The translations under genes were made by a program, and so were the position numbers. A stretch of 57,280 bases of DNA from Bacteroidaceae bacterium (GTDB lineage Bacteria > Bacteroidota > Bacteroidia > Bacteroidales > Bacteroidaceae): positions 1-57,280 of the forward strand of contig JAFYAT010000095.1 of the NCBI GenBank assembly GCA_017540585.1, read 5' to 3'. Positions 1 to 8,894 of the stretch are shown here, one piece after another. Under the pieces are notes generated by a model that worked only from the letters and a program-made list of their open reading frames with translations, was not told the DNA's origin and did no database searches. Within the stretch, counting starts at the first letter, position 1, and every line of letters starts with the position of its first letter.

Positions 1-240
1 TTATATCTTTTACTCTACCATTGCTGATAGAAGTGATTGTCTGTTCTCGGCCAGGCTCTCCTGCTTTATTCGTTTATTTCTTGAATTGACAAAAACTTGT
101 TTTTAGTATTGCTCATTTTCATGAGCCGTACTGCCTTGTCATATTGTTCGCAGTCTGTCAAAGATCGATTTCTTCTTGCTATCTTTCAGCACCTTAACCT
201 CGTCTCTTGCGTGAGCCTCAATAGCGTTGCTTCCCGAAAG
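1..240 (-). other. Putative rRNA operon leader (16S rRNA expected just beyond the left edge)
   Basis: Read on the minus strand this is a transcribed leader without an open frame. It holds a boxA-like string gatctttgacag (complement of 155-166), resembling the ctttgaca strings found before 16S genes in Bacteroidota, and a perfect 6-bp hairpin with a 4-base loop at 111-126 (gctcat/atgagc). It follows a consensus promoter at 247-276. The 16S gene itself is not in the window, so the call rests on memory of leader sequences. Another non-coding or long-leader gene is possible. Confidence 0.5.
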
Positions 241-246
241 CGAGTG

Positions 247-276
247 CAAAGGTACGGACTTTTATGAAACTGGCAA
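247..276 (-). promoter_or_regulatory. Consensus Bacteroidota promoter reading leftward
   Basis: On the minus strand the -7 box is TACCTTTG (complement of 247-254). A TTG -33 element (complement of 274-276) lies 19 bases upstream. This matches TTTG-N19-21-TAnnTTTG of the primary sigma factor of Bacteroidota. It drives the putative rRNA leader at 1-240. Confidence 0.6.
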
Positions 277-506
277 GCGTTCACCACGTTTTTTTTCAAG
301 AAAACTGCATTTTTCTTGCATTTTAGTTTTAATCGGACAGCAGATTTCTTTTTACGCCACTTTCTTGTGAGATTTTTGAGACATCATTGCAAGAAATGAG
401 ACAGTCTCAAAATGTCCATTTTTTGTATCGCACACATGTGCGGACGAAGAAAAAACCGATAAAAACAGATAAAAACAAGTAAAAAAATTATCTGTGCCCC
501 CCTAAC

Positions 507-525
507 CCTCCCCAAAAAGGAGGGG
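507..525. repeat. GC-rich short palindrome (ccctcc/ggaggg)
   Basis: A 6-bp stem of C and G runs with a 7-base loop in an AT-rich background. Similar C-run/G-run palindromes recur at 734-803, 938-960 of the 46-kb region (46938-46960) and near 50815, always between genes, which suggests a dispersed short repeat family. Confidence 0.4.
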
Positions 526-574
526 ACGCCATCCGTGACACAGGAATTTTAACCACACAACAATATTTTTTAGA

Positions 575-672
575 CACGAATTACCACCAATTATTCACGA
601 ACCTTTAGCTCGGCGTAGCCAATCATCAAAAATAATTAATGACAATTCGTGGTCAATTAATGATAATTCGTG
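575..672. repeat. Imperfect inverted repeat built on cacgaatt/aattcgtg
   Basis: The left arm (575-600) carries cacgaatta and a second cacgaa. The right arm (643-672) carries aattcgtgg and aattcgtg. The two arms can pair across a spacer of about 42 bases. No gene lies inside. Probably a dispersed palindromic element; function unknown. Confidence 0.45.
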
Positions 673-733
673 CCAAACCACAGCACCGAAGGTGCATTTA
701 TAACACGACACATGTTATTTCTGTATCCCAGTC

Positions 734-803
734 CCCTCCCCTTGGGCGAATGAGGGCGCAGAAGAGAGACTAAATGTCTCTCTGTCCTGAAATGAGGGGA
801 GGG
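734..803. repeat. Nested palindrome
   Basis: The outer stem ccctcccct (734-742) pairs perfectly with aggggaggg (795-803). The inner hairpin agagagac/gtctctct (763-770 and 776-783) has a 5-base loop. Together they would form a two-tier cruciform. It belongs with the other C/G-run palindromes in the window. Confidence 0.45.
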
Positions 804-1021
804 CAGTACCCTGCTCGACGGTGGGCAAGGGGCAAGGTGGGGCTTGACACATTATATATAATAGCATCCTCACCTATTGACATTTGTTCATTTTGTACAA
901 AAGAAAGATTATGTTTCCGTAAGGGCTTATCGTAATTCTCGCATACAAAAAAGATGCCGTTTAGCGAGAATGTCAAAAATTGTACGCGAAGAAAAAATAT
1001 CTGCATCACGAAGAAAAATGA

Positions 1022-1062
1022 TTTTGTACGCGTACAAAAACTTTTTTCTACGCGTACAAAAA
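1022..1062. repeat. Tandem palindromes centred on acgcgt
   Basis: 1022-1039 is a perfect 18-bp palindrome (ttttgtacg/cgtacaaaa). 1045-1062 is a second copy with one mismatch. They sit about 200 bp past the end of the SusD gene at 1339 and directly beside a hairpin with a T run. They could be operator sites or part of a dispersed repeat. Confidence 0.4.
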
Positions 1063-1086
1063 AATCGCCCATTCCTGAGCGATTTT
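1061..1086 (-). terminator. Hairpin with T run, minus strand
   Basis: aaaatcgc (1061-1068) pairs with gcgatttt (1079-1086) across a 10-base loop. Read on the minus strand the stem is followed by a T run, as in an intrinsic terminator. It lies beyond the main terminator at 1278-1311, so it may be a back-up or belong to a lost gene. Confidence 0.4.
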
Positions 1087-1277
1087 AAAGGACAAACGGA
1101 TGCGTATTAACACACAGCAGGCTTATCGTATTTATACAGCCACAAAGAAATGGTTTCCGTAACCACACTATAGCCAATATAGGAGGAATAATTGACATAG
1201 AGCAAATACACACAATAATTTCAGCAAACACAGATATAATCCATGATTAAAATGAGTTACGCGTAGGAAAAAAGAAA

Positions 1278-1311
1278 AAGGCCTCGATACAATAAAATGT
1301 AACGAGACCTT
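1278..1311 (-). terminator. Intrinsic terminator of the SusC/SusD-FAS1 unit
   Basis: aaggcctcg (1278-1286) and cgagacctt (1303-1311) form a 9-bp stem with one mismatch. Read on the minus strand a T-rich run follows (complement of 1267-1277). It lies 28 bp past the stop codon of the SusD gene ending at 1339, closing the seven-gene unit. Confidence 0.7.
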
Positions 1312-1338
1312 AATATATTAACAAATGCGTTGGAAAGA

Positions 1339-3627
1339 TTATCTCTTAGGAAGTGGGAGATACCAAGACTTACCTGTCATGTTATCCTTCCAAGGTGTAG
1401 CACCTTTGAATGTAGGATACTGCTCTGTGATATACTTAGGAAGAGTAATCGCATTAGGATTAAATCCTTCTCTTCCTTCGCTTGCTTCCTGCATCTGATA
1501 ACGCATGATGTCATAGAAACGATAACCCTCAAAACAACCCTCAAGAGCCTCCTCATCGAGGATAAGCTTAGCTACATGAGCCTGACGTTTTCTTATAATG
1601 TCATCTTGTGCAAGATATTTAACATTTGTTTCAATAGCCTTTTCATATGCTGAAGAATCTTTCTGATACTGATCATAGAGTGCAGGGTACTCCGCACAAC
1701 GATTGACAGAGTCAGCGTTGAGAACCTTATAGTTGTCATATCTCATGCTGTTTGTACGATTATCTACAGGCTTACCATCCTTATCAACACATCCTGTCGC
1801 TATCAACCAATCAGTATATTCCAATAACGCACCTGGTTGTTTAGGAATTGGAACTACTGCAGGCTTAGCTGGAACCGCAACAAGACGTTCCTTAGTAGCA
1901 GCATCATCAAGATAATACTTTTCATTTACCTCAGTATCACCACTACCTCTTGAGTGAACTCCAATCTGAGTCATCATTCCAGACTCTTTAGAAGGAACTG
2001 TAAAAGCACCCTCAACTCTTGGAGACAACTTGTTATAGTTCTGGAACACATTAGAAGGCCATATAACGAAAGAGTTTCTTGTCTTAGTAAAGATTTCACT
2101 TTTTTCGTCATAATTATTTTCCTGAAGAGTCAGACCTCTTGACTTAATTTCACACAAACCGTCGAACTCGCGCTGAGAAATAATATTGCGATTGTTCATC
2201 ACATCGTATGTCAAACCACGAGACAAGACAGCAAACGCAGTCTCTGGGAATCCAGCACGATTAAGTGCCTCTGCCATGTGGAGATAAAGAATCGTGTTAC
2301 GATACAAAGGAACGTAGAAAGACTTCTTGTCATCTTTCAAAGAAGAATTACCTTCTGACCATTTACTAATGAACTCACGAACATCGTTAACCTCAGAATG
2401 ATACCTTCTTGTTTCCTTATTTGAAGTTGAATAATAAACATCATACAAACGCAAGTCGCCAACTAATAAAGAAGCCGAAGAACCCCACTTTTCATATTCA
2501 TTAGGATCCTTTGAGTAATAAACTGTATCTCTCAAAGATGAGCTATAATAATAATAATAACAGTAATCCTGACCAGCAGAAATATCCTTGATGCGCTGTG
2601 ACATATTAACCCAAGGATAGTAATTGTTAGAATACTGAGAGCAGAATATCTTTCTTAAGTCATTAGTAGTTCCATAATACTCAACAGTATCACAAGGAAT
2701 TACCATAGCATAATCAGAAGAACCACTTGAAAAAGAATTCATATAAGAAGTATACATATTATTTCCTATCTTATCACGCCATTCTACCATATAATTTCTT
2801 ACAGGTCTTTCCTCATTCTTGAAACAGAAATAGTCATGATATAATCCAATGGCATCCAAGTAGTCCTGTCTGTTACCAGTATAAGAGCCACGCCAAAGAT
2901 GCATTTCGGCAAGAAGAACACGAGCAGGGATAAAGAAATTATCAAACGTCAACTTCTCGTAATCTACTTTTCCATACTTTGGACGAAGGCCATCATTATA
3001 ATCCTTGTCAGCATAAGCATCAAGATCCTTGATGAAATAATTGAGGATTTCTGTGATATCAGCCTTCTTTCCAGAAGCAATAATCTCTTCAGAAGTCTCA
3101 GAAGAAAGTATTGGCTCTGTCACGAATGGAACAGCACCATAAATCTTGGCAAGCTCAAGATAACACCATGCACGAAAAGTCTTTGCAGCACAAATCTCTC
3201 TTTCGTACATATATTTGCCATGAGTCTTAATTGTTGAGTCAACATGAGCCAGATAAATATTACAGTTGTTGATTACGTCATAATAATCAGCAGGCTTGTT
3301 ATAAGCATTATCAAGAGCCACTTCATTATTACCGAGCTGCTGTACATCAGCAGATGCAACATCAGGATTAACAGTAACAAGGTCAGCACGCACCTCACCA
3401 AGAAGGATTGTACGTGTCGCAAGCTTCTGCATACGCTTCACGATACCCATTGTATGGAATACAGTATCCTGTGGAGCGAGGTCTGTAGTCACAAGATGAT
3501 TCTCGGCTGTGAACATATCCTCGCATGATGTACACACGAAGCATGAAGAACTAAGAATAACGGATGACATCATCACTCCTATTCCTTTTCTTGCCTTCAA
3601 AGAACCTATGATATTTTTAAGTTTCAT
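1339..3627 (-). CDS. SusD/RagB-like outer-membrane lipoprotein (second of the locus)
   Basis: 762 residues. It is a surface lipoprotein that would cap the adjacent SusC-like porin and bind glycan for import. The N-terminus has a signal peptide with a lipobox ending at Cys35 (TSC followed by Glu-Asp, an acidic start typical of surface-exported lipoproteins). The SusD-type motif DYYDVINNCNIYL is near residue 115 and the C-terminal EGYRFYDIMRY motif is near residue 725. It is longer than most SusD proteins (about 500-650), with Tyr-rich insertions in the middle. It follows its SusC partner by 75 bp and is the last gene before the terminator at 1278-1311. Substrate is not readable from sequence. 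Confidence 0.9.
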   Translation of the reverse strand: MKLKNIIGSLKARKGIGVMMSSVILSSSCFVCTSCEDMFTAENHLVTTDLAPQDTVFHTMGIVKRMQKLATRTILLGEVRADLVTVNPDVASADVQQLGNNEVALDNAYNKPADYYDVINNCNIYLAHVDSTIKTHGKYMYEREICAAKTFRAWCYLELAKIYGAVPFVTEPILSSETSEEIIASGKKADITEILNYFIKDLDAYADKDYNDGLRPKYGKVDYEKLTFDNFFIPARVLLAEMHLWRGSYTGNRQDYLDAIGLYHDYFCFKNEERPVRNYMVEWRDKIGNNMYTSYMNSFSSGSSDYAMVIPCDTVEYYGTTNDLRKIFCSQYSNNYYPWVNMSQRIKDISAGQDYCYYYYYSSSLRDTVYYSKDPNEYEKWGSSASLLVGDLRLYDVYYSTSNKETRRYHSEVNDVREFISKWSEGNSSLKDDKKSFYVPLYRNTILYLHMAEALNRAGFPETAFAVLSRGLTYDVMNNRNIISQREFDGLCEIKSRGLTLQENNYDEKSEIFTKTRNSFVIWPSNVFQNYNKLSPRVEGAFTVPSKESGMMTQIGVHSRGSGDTEVNEKYYLDDAATKERLVAVPAKPAVVPIPKQPGALLEYTDWLIATGCVDKDGKPVDNRTNSMRYDNYKVLNADSVNRCAEYPALYDQYQKDSSAYEKAIETNVKYLAQDDIIRKRQAHVAKLILDEEALEGCFEGYRFYDIMRYQMQEASEGREGFNPNAITLPKYITEQYPTFKGATPWKDNMTGKSWYLPLPKR

Positions 3628-3702
3628 ATATTATCTTTTTTCTAAAGAAGTCTGAATGAGAAATGAGTAATACAATTCCCATTCATACTTCTAAATTCAT
3701 TA

Positions 3703-6700
3703 TTAGAGGTTAATCTTTACACCGAGGTGGAAACTACGACCACTTGTAAGGTAACCAGCATCGATACCCTGAACAAGTACTCCATTACCACAAGACACTT
3801 CTGGATCAGCACCAAGATATCTTGTGATAGTAAAGAGGTTGTTGGCAGAACCCCATACTGTAATACCCTTGATATATTCGTTTTCCACAGGGAAGCGATA
3901 AGAAACAGTTACGTTCTTAAGCTTGAGGTATGATCCATCCTCAATCCAGCGGTCAGAGAAACGGGAATTACCAAGTGGGTCTCCGTATGTAGCCTTTGGT
4001 ACGTCAGTAATCTGACCTTCGTTAATCCACATACGGTTGACGTTAGTTGTCTGGTTGATAAACATTGAACCATTCTCGAGCAAAGAACGCTGATAGTTGT
4101 AAACATCATTTCCAAGGCTGTACTTGAAACCTGTTGACACAGTCCAATGGTCATACAAATGGAAATCAAGGTTGATGTTACCATAGATATCTGGATTTGG
4201 ATCACCAATAACCTGACGGTCTTTAGCATTTATTTCCTTATCACCATTAGTATCAACGAATCTCATATCACCAGCTCCGAAATATGTTCTGAGACCAGCT
4301 CTATCCTGAATATAATAACCATCAGCATTAGCACCAGCAGTAGTAGCGTAAACACCATCAGTCTTATATCCATAGAACACGCCAGCACTTCTACCAACCT
4401 CTGTAAGGATTGTTCCTCCATACATATCAGTAATTACGGAAGTCTGTCCCTGTGGAAGTGAAGTAATCTTGTTCTTGTAGTGTCCTACAGAAGCACCAAG
4501 TTCAAACTTGAAGTTCTTGGCATTGACCACCTTTGCACGGAATGCAGCATCAAAGCCTTCGTTTTCCAAAGAACCACCATTTGTATAATAGTCAGAAAGA
4601 CCGGCTACGTATGTGAGCGAACCAAGAGTGATAAGATTGTTAGTCTTAGACTTGAAGTAGTTGAATCTTACATTCAAGCGATTGCTAAGGAAATTACCCT
4701 CAAGACCAGCATTGAAACGGTTTGTTGTTTCCCAGCTGAGAGTAGGATTACCAATATTAGCAAGACCAAGGGAAGAAGTCTTATCGTTCAACAAAGTAGC
4801 AGATGCAAGATAAGTGATGGTAGCAGAGTTGTCAATGGCATCATTACCAACAGACTCGAAACCTGCATTAACCTTCAAGAAGTTTACTCCCTTAGTAGGA
4901 CGGAACCACTTCTCGTTAGTCAACACCCACGCACCCTGAATAGATGGGAACATTCCCCATACAGTACCAAACATCTTCACACCACTATTGGCTTTCTTAC
5001 CGAAACGTGATGAAGTCTCCATAGTGAACTGTCCCTGAAGATAGTAACGCTCCTTGTAGTTGTAATCTGCATTTACATAGTATGCAAGTGAACGCCAATT
5101 AACATCACTACCAGTTCTCTTCTTAGAAATCTGTTCACCCCTAAGGTTTGGAGTCTTATCATTACCAGTATTATCACCAAGGAGGTATGAAGCAACGTAT
5201 GTATCATTCATGAAACGTACACCACCAAATACAGAAACACGATGTGCACCTGTAGTCAGGATTTCCCAATCAGCACGAGTATCAGAGAATACTGAGTTAT
5301 GAGTAGAGAAAAGAGAGTTACGTGTATTGTGTGTTTCGCCTTCACGCTCAGGCAATCTAAATGAAGGCATACCAACGATAGGAGTGAAGTATGCTTCATC
5401 GAAAGACTGCATATTGTAAGAGAATTTCTCAGATACAGTAAGATTGGTTCTTGGTCTCCACTCAGGAGTAACAGTAAGCCCAATCATTGTACAGTCAGAA
5501 TGGTTCTTGTTCATAGCATCACCATTCTCAAGGATAGCAGAAGGGTTAGCCAATGAAGCCTTTGTACCAAGTACCTCGTTGAGATAGTCATCTGCATCAG
5601 AGAGATAAGAAGACATATTACCATCTGTAGAGAATGAATATGGAGCGAGGAATGGAGACTTAGCAAGACCGAGGAATGATGTTGACTCACAAGCATTAAG
5701 GTTAAACTCAGACGCAAGACCATTAGAACGTAGGTCACGTGTTACGTTTGTGTAACTTGCGTCAAACTTTGTAAAGAACTTTTCACCAAGAACAATATCA
5801 GTATTGAAACGGATATTGAAACGAGTAAAGTCATTACCCTTGAGTGTTGCATCTGCATTTGTATATCCTACAGAAAGATTATACTGTGCAGCTTCGTCAC
5901 CACCCTGTACTGAGATACCATAATTCTGCAAGAAAGCTTCATGAGACACTTCCTTCATCCAGTCAGTATCATTATGATACATATTATAGTAATAATAATT
6001 TGGATCAGGATTCAAGAACTTGAAGTTCTTGAGTTTTGTATCAGTAGTAGAAAGAAGCTGACTCACATATCGGCGATACTCAGAAGCATTCATCATCTCC
6101 ATAGTTGAAGGCATAAGTTCAACACCACCGCTAATATTGACATCAATGGTAGTTGACATAGACTTACACCTCTTAGTAGTGATGAGGATAACTCCATTTG
6201 CAGCCTTGGCACCATAAATTGCAGTACCATTCTTAAGCACCTTGACAGATTCAATATCCTGAAGGTTCAACGCCTGCAAAAGGTTGTTATAATAACCAGT
6301 ATGAAGCATTTCTGAATCATACATCTGGTCAAATACAACTCCATCCACAAGAATAAGAGGCATTGCATTAGAGTTCAAAGAATTGAAGCCATTGATAAAC
6401 ATAGCAGAGCCCAATCCAGGAACAGCAGAACGCTGAATAACATTGACATCACCAGAAAGACGAGACTGTAACTCCTGGTCGATAGTAAGAGAGTTAGTAT
6501 TACCAAAGCCTTCCATTTCAACGGAACTACTTGCAAAAGTCTTTGTCTCTGTATCCTTAACAAACACATTTGAATTAAGGACAACATCAATACCCTCTGT
6601 TCTGTCACCAATAGCTACAGTTGTTGTGCTATATCCCTCAAGGCTGACAGTAAGAGCAGTAATGAACTTTGGAACATTAATTGTATATTCTCCATTATCA

Positions 6701-6972
6701 TCTGTCAAAGCAGAATAATAACGGTTGTTGAATGACTGAACACGTACACCAACAAGTGGTTCACCTGTAGCAGCATCAGCCACCTTACCCTTTATCTCGA
6801 AAGTTGGATATTTCTGAGAATTCAGTTTTACCTTCTTCTTAGGTGCAACCTGAACTGGATTGTTATCCACCTCATCCTGCGCAACCATAGGAGCAACTCC
6901 CATGAAGAAAGCTGTTGCAGCGAGAGCAAACTTACATACTCGCTGAATATTAGTATTTTTATATAGATTCAT
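3703..6972 (-). CDS. SusC/RagA-like TonB-dependent outer-membrane transporter (second of the locus)
   Basis: 1089 residues. It imports oligosaccharides through a TonB-energised 22-strand barrel. A signal peptide of about 31 residues is followed by a carboxypeptidase-D-regulatory-like domain (about 57-135: FEIKGKVADAATGEPLVGVR), then a plug (about 155-270) with the SusC signature around PLILVDG and AIYGAKAANGVILITTK. The rest is barrel, ending in ...HLGVKINL. The plug motif is slightly off the usual LQGRVAGV form (LQSRLSGDVNV). It lies 38 bp after a FAS1 lipoprotein gene and before its SusD partner. It is clearly different in sequence from the SusC at 12935-16375, so this is not a recent duplication. 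Confidence 0.92.
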   Translation of the reverse strand: MNLYKNTNIQRVCKFALAATAFFMGVAPMVAQDEVDNNPVQVAPKKKVKLNSQKYPTFEIKGKVADAATGEPLVGVRVQSFNNRYYSALTDDNGEYTINVPKFITALTVSLEGYSTTTVAIGDRTEGIDVVLNSNVFVKDTETKTFASSSVEMEGFGNTNSLTIDQELQSRLSGDVNVIQRSAVPGLGSAMFINGFNSLNSNAMPLILVDGVVFDQMYDSEMLHTGYYNNLLQALNLQDIESVKVLKNGTAIYGAKAANGVILITTKRCKSMSTTIDVNISGGVELMPSTMEMMNASEYRRYVSQLLSTTDTKLKNFKFLNPDPNYYYYNMYHNDTDWMKEVSHEAFLQNYGISVQGGDEAAQYNLSVGYTNADATLKGNDFTRFNIRFNTDIVLGEKFFTKFDASYTNVTRDLRSNGLASEFNLNACESTSFLGLAKSPFLAPYSFSTDGNMSSYLSDADDYLNEVLGTKASLANPSAILENGDAMNKNHSDCTMIGLTVTPEWRPRTNLTVSEKFSYNMQSFDEAYFTPIVGMPSFRLPEREGETHNTRNSLFSTHNSVFSDTRADWEILTTGAHRVSVFGGVRFMNDTYVASYLLGDNTGNDKTPNLRGEQISKKRTGSDVNWRSLAYYVNADYNYKERYYLQGQFTMETSSRFGKKANSGVKMFGTVWGMFPSIQGAWVLTNEKWFRPTKGVNFLKVNAGFESVGNDAIDNSATITYLASATLLNDKTSSLGLANIGNPTLSWETTNRFNAGLEGNFLSNRLNVRFNYFKSKTNNLITLGSLTYVAGLSDYYTNGGSLENEGFDAAFRAKVVNAKNFKFELGASVGHYKNKITSLPQGQTSVITDMYGGTILTEVGRSAGVFYGYKTDGVYATTAGANADGYYIQDRAGLRTYFGAGDMRFVDTNGDKEINAKDRQVIGDPNPDIYGNINLDFHLYDHWTVSTGFKYSLGNDVYNYQRSLLENGSMFINQTTNVNRMWINEGQITDVPKATYGDPLGNSRFSDRWIEDGSYLKLKNVTVSYRFPVENEYIKGITVWGSANNLFTITRYLGADPEVSCGNGVLVQGIDAGYLTSGRSFHLGVKINL

Positions 6973-7010
6973 ATACTTCTATTATTCGAGGTTAAATATC
7001 ATTTTCCAGT

Positions 7011-8825
7011 TTATTCATCCTTCTTGTTTGCCTTTGGAGTCAAGATAATAGTTGCGAAAATAGCATTCACCTTCTTTTTCGTACTAAACTGAATCATGGC
7101 ACCACAAGCATTCTCCGTTGTACCCCTACCATAATAAGTATTCTTGAAAGTATGCTCACCAAGATAAATAGTATCAACGGCTAACTTATTATCTATATAG
7201 AAATCATAACTCTTCTTTGAACCAGTAGATTCTGCAACATTCTCCAATCGACTATTTGAATCTTTACTGTTAGGATAATCTCCATTATCCTTTCTCTCAA
7301 GCAAATAGGCATTAAAAGCAGTCTTTTCATCCTTTATATTTACCATGGCATCATCTTTTCCTTCGAAAAGATACTCATGATTACAATATGGAACGGTAAC
7401 GACCGAGATATCGTATGTTCCAGACAAATAATTAGGAATGAAGAATGCAAGCTCAGTAGTCTTCACATTACTTATGAATGGATAAACATAATAAGTTACA
7501 TTCTTTAGTTCATACGTATCCATATCAGGAGTCTTTCCAGAAACAATATTACCAGTAGTCTCATCAACAAATGTTGTATCTTTATATTGATAAACTGCGA
7601 AAGAATAAGTATAATGTGGCAAATCAGAATTTTGAGTATTTGTATTGCTCGTGTAACCAGCAGGAGTTGACTTTTTGTCAGAAGACTTAGCCATTAAATC
7701 TGGAGATAAAGTGTATCTTAACTCATACTGACACTGCTCCTGAGCAGACATAGGATATTCGTCAATGAAATATGCAGTACCATTAGAGCACTTAACAGGA
7801 GTCAAACCATCCAAAATATCATGTGTTGGCTTAAGCTGTCCCTTTTTATCCTTACGATAGTAAAGACCAGTCTTAGCATCATGAGAGAAATATGTAGTTG
7901 ACTTAAGCGAATCTTCCATGTGCTCATTGAAATTGACATTGTAGAACAAGTCATTCATGGCAAACATGTTTGCATAGTGATTCTGAAGTCTTACAGATTC
8001 TTTTTCGTCACGCTCATTGAACTTGAAAAGCTCTTTGTACTCAAGGAATCTCTTATGATAAGCTTCTGGTGTTGGCAACAAAGCAATATAGTTTGAGTCT
8101 TCCTCGTAGATAAGAGCATCCACATTCTTAAGAACAGTGTTATTACGTATTACCACAGAATCAACCCAAATCTGATTACCCAGCTGGTCATAGCCACGGC
8201 TTACAGACCTTTTACGGTCAAGAGAGTCAGCATCGTAGCCACGAAGGAATGTATAGAGCGAGCCACCCAAAGAATCCTTTTCTGAATAATCAGACTGTCT
8301 GTACTGCTCCTTAATCGTCTCAAAGATGTTCAGGAGATAAGGAGTACCATTGTCAATCACATGAAGAATACCGTTCTCACATGATATATTAGTCTTGACA
8401 AGATTAGATGTTGAAAAATTCTGATTGGTAAAAGTTGTGAACTTGTTATTGATAAGGCTGACATGATTAGCATTACCATCCATTGGGTAAGCATAACGTG
8501 CAATATGGTTCTTGACAAAACCATTTACAACATCAGCAGAATCCTTAGCTGCAAGTTCAAGCACACTATCAACATTGAAGTGCTGTGGTGCCCACACTGT
8601 GAAAGAGTTATCAGAACTGAGTTCCTTATCGAACTTAACAGCCTTAACAACCCTTGCAAAATCTGGAGCGTTATTCTCTATTGCCTGCATAAGTGTTCCA
8701 TTTGCAGAACCTAAGATGTTGGCATCATAATGCTCATCCCAAGTATCTGTACATGACACCATAGCGGCAACTGAAGAAACAAGTGCCAAACCTGTATATA
8801 ATGTGTTTTTTATGTTACGTTTCAT
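7011..8825 (-). CDS. FAS1 (fasciclin)-domain lipoprotein, 604 residues
   Basis: The start is taken at 8825 because MKRNIKNTLYTGLALVS begins a proper lipoprotein signal peptide with its lipobox at Cys25; the frame remains open upstream to 8873. One FAS1 domain follows (about residues 35-170; SFTVWAPQHFNVDSVL and later ILHVIDNGTPYLL correspond to the two conserved boxes). Beyond that is a long region, probably beta-rich, that I cannot assign. It lies in the place of a SusE/SusF or surface glycan-binding protein between SusD and the next SusC. Role as a surface adhesin or glycan binder is inferred from position and domain, not shown. Confidence 0.75.
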   Translation of the reverse strand: MKRNIKNTLYTGLALVSSVAAMVSCTDTWDEHYDANILGSANGTLMQAIENNAPDFARVVKAVKFDKELSSDNSFTVWAPQHFNVDSVLELAAKDSADVVNGFVKNHIARYAYPMDGNANHVSLINNKFTTFTNQNFSTSNLVKTNISCENGILHVIDNGTPYLLNIFETIKEQYRQSDYSEKDSLGGSLYTFLRGYDADSLDRKRSVSRGYDQLGNQIWVDSVVIRNNTVLKNVDALIYEEDSNYIALLPTPEAYHKRFLEYKELFKFNERDEKESVRLQNHYANMFAMNDLFYNVNFNEHMEDSLKSTTYFSHDAKTGLYYRKDKKGQLKPTHDILDGLTPVKCSNGTAYFIDEYPMSAQEQCQYELRYTLSPDLMAKSSDKKSTPAGYTSNTNTQNSDLPHYTYSFAVYQYKDTTFVDETTGNIVSGKTPDMDTYELKNVTYYVYPFISNVKTTELAFFIPNYLSGTYDISVVTVPYCNHEYLFEGKDDAMVNIKDEKTAFNAYLLERKDNGDYPNSKDSNSRLENVAESTGSKKSYDFYIDNKLAVDTIYLGEHTFKNTYYGRGTTENACGAMIQFSTKKKVNAIFATIILTPKANKKDE

Positions 8826-8894
8826 ATTTATATTGTTTTGGGGATTCACGGAAGGTGAAAAGTGCGCATGCACTTCTCACTTTCCGTAAAAGCA

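Larger units (their letters stand above)
277..1277. other. Gene-free kilobase with palindromes
   Basis: I see no convincing gene. Frames of 77 and 100 codons at 877-1110 (plus) and 770-1072 (minus) overlap each other, run through palindromes and have low-complexity Phe/Arg-rich or Lys/Arg-rich translations. The stretch holds the hairpins and inverted repeats listed separately at 507-525, 575-672, 734-803, 1022-1062 and 1061-1086. Confidence 0.5.

Noticed and set aside
770-1110. Two overlapping frames of 100 (minus) and 77 (plus) codons
   Set aside because: They overlap on opposite strands, cover palindromes and a terminator-like hairpin, and have low-complexity translations with no recognisable domain or start context.
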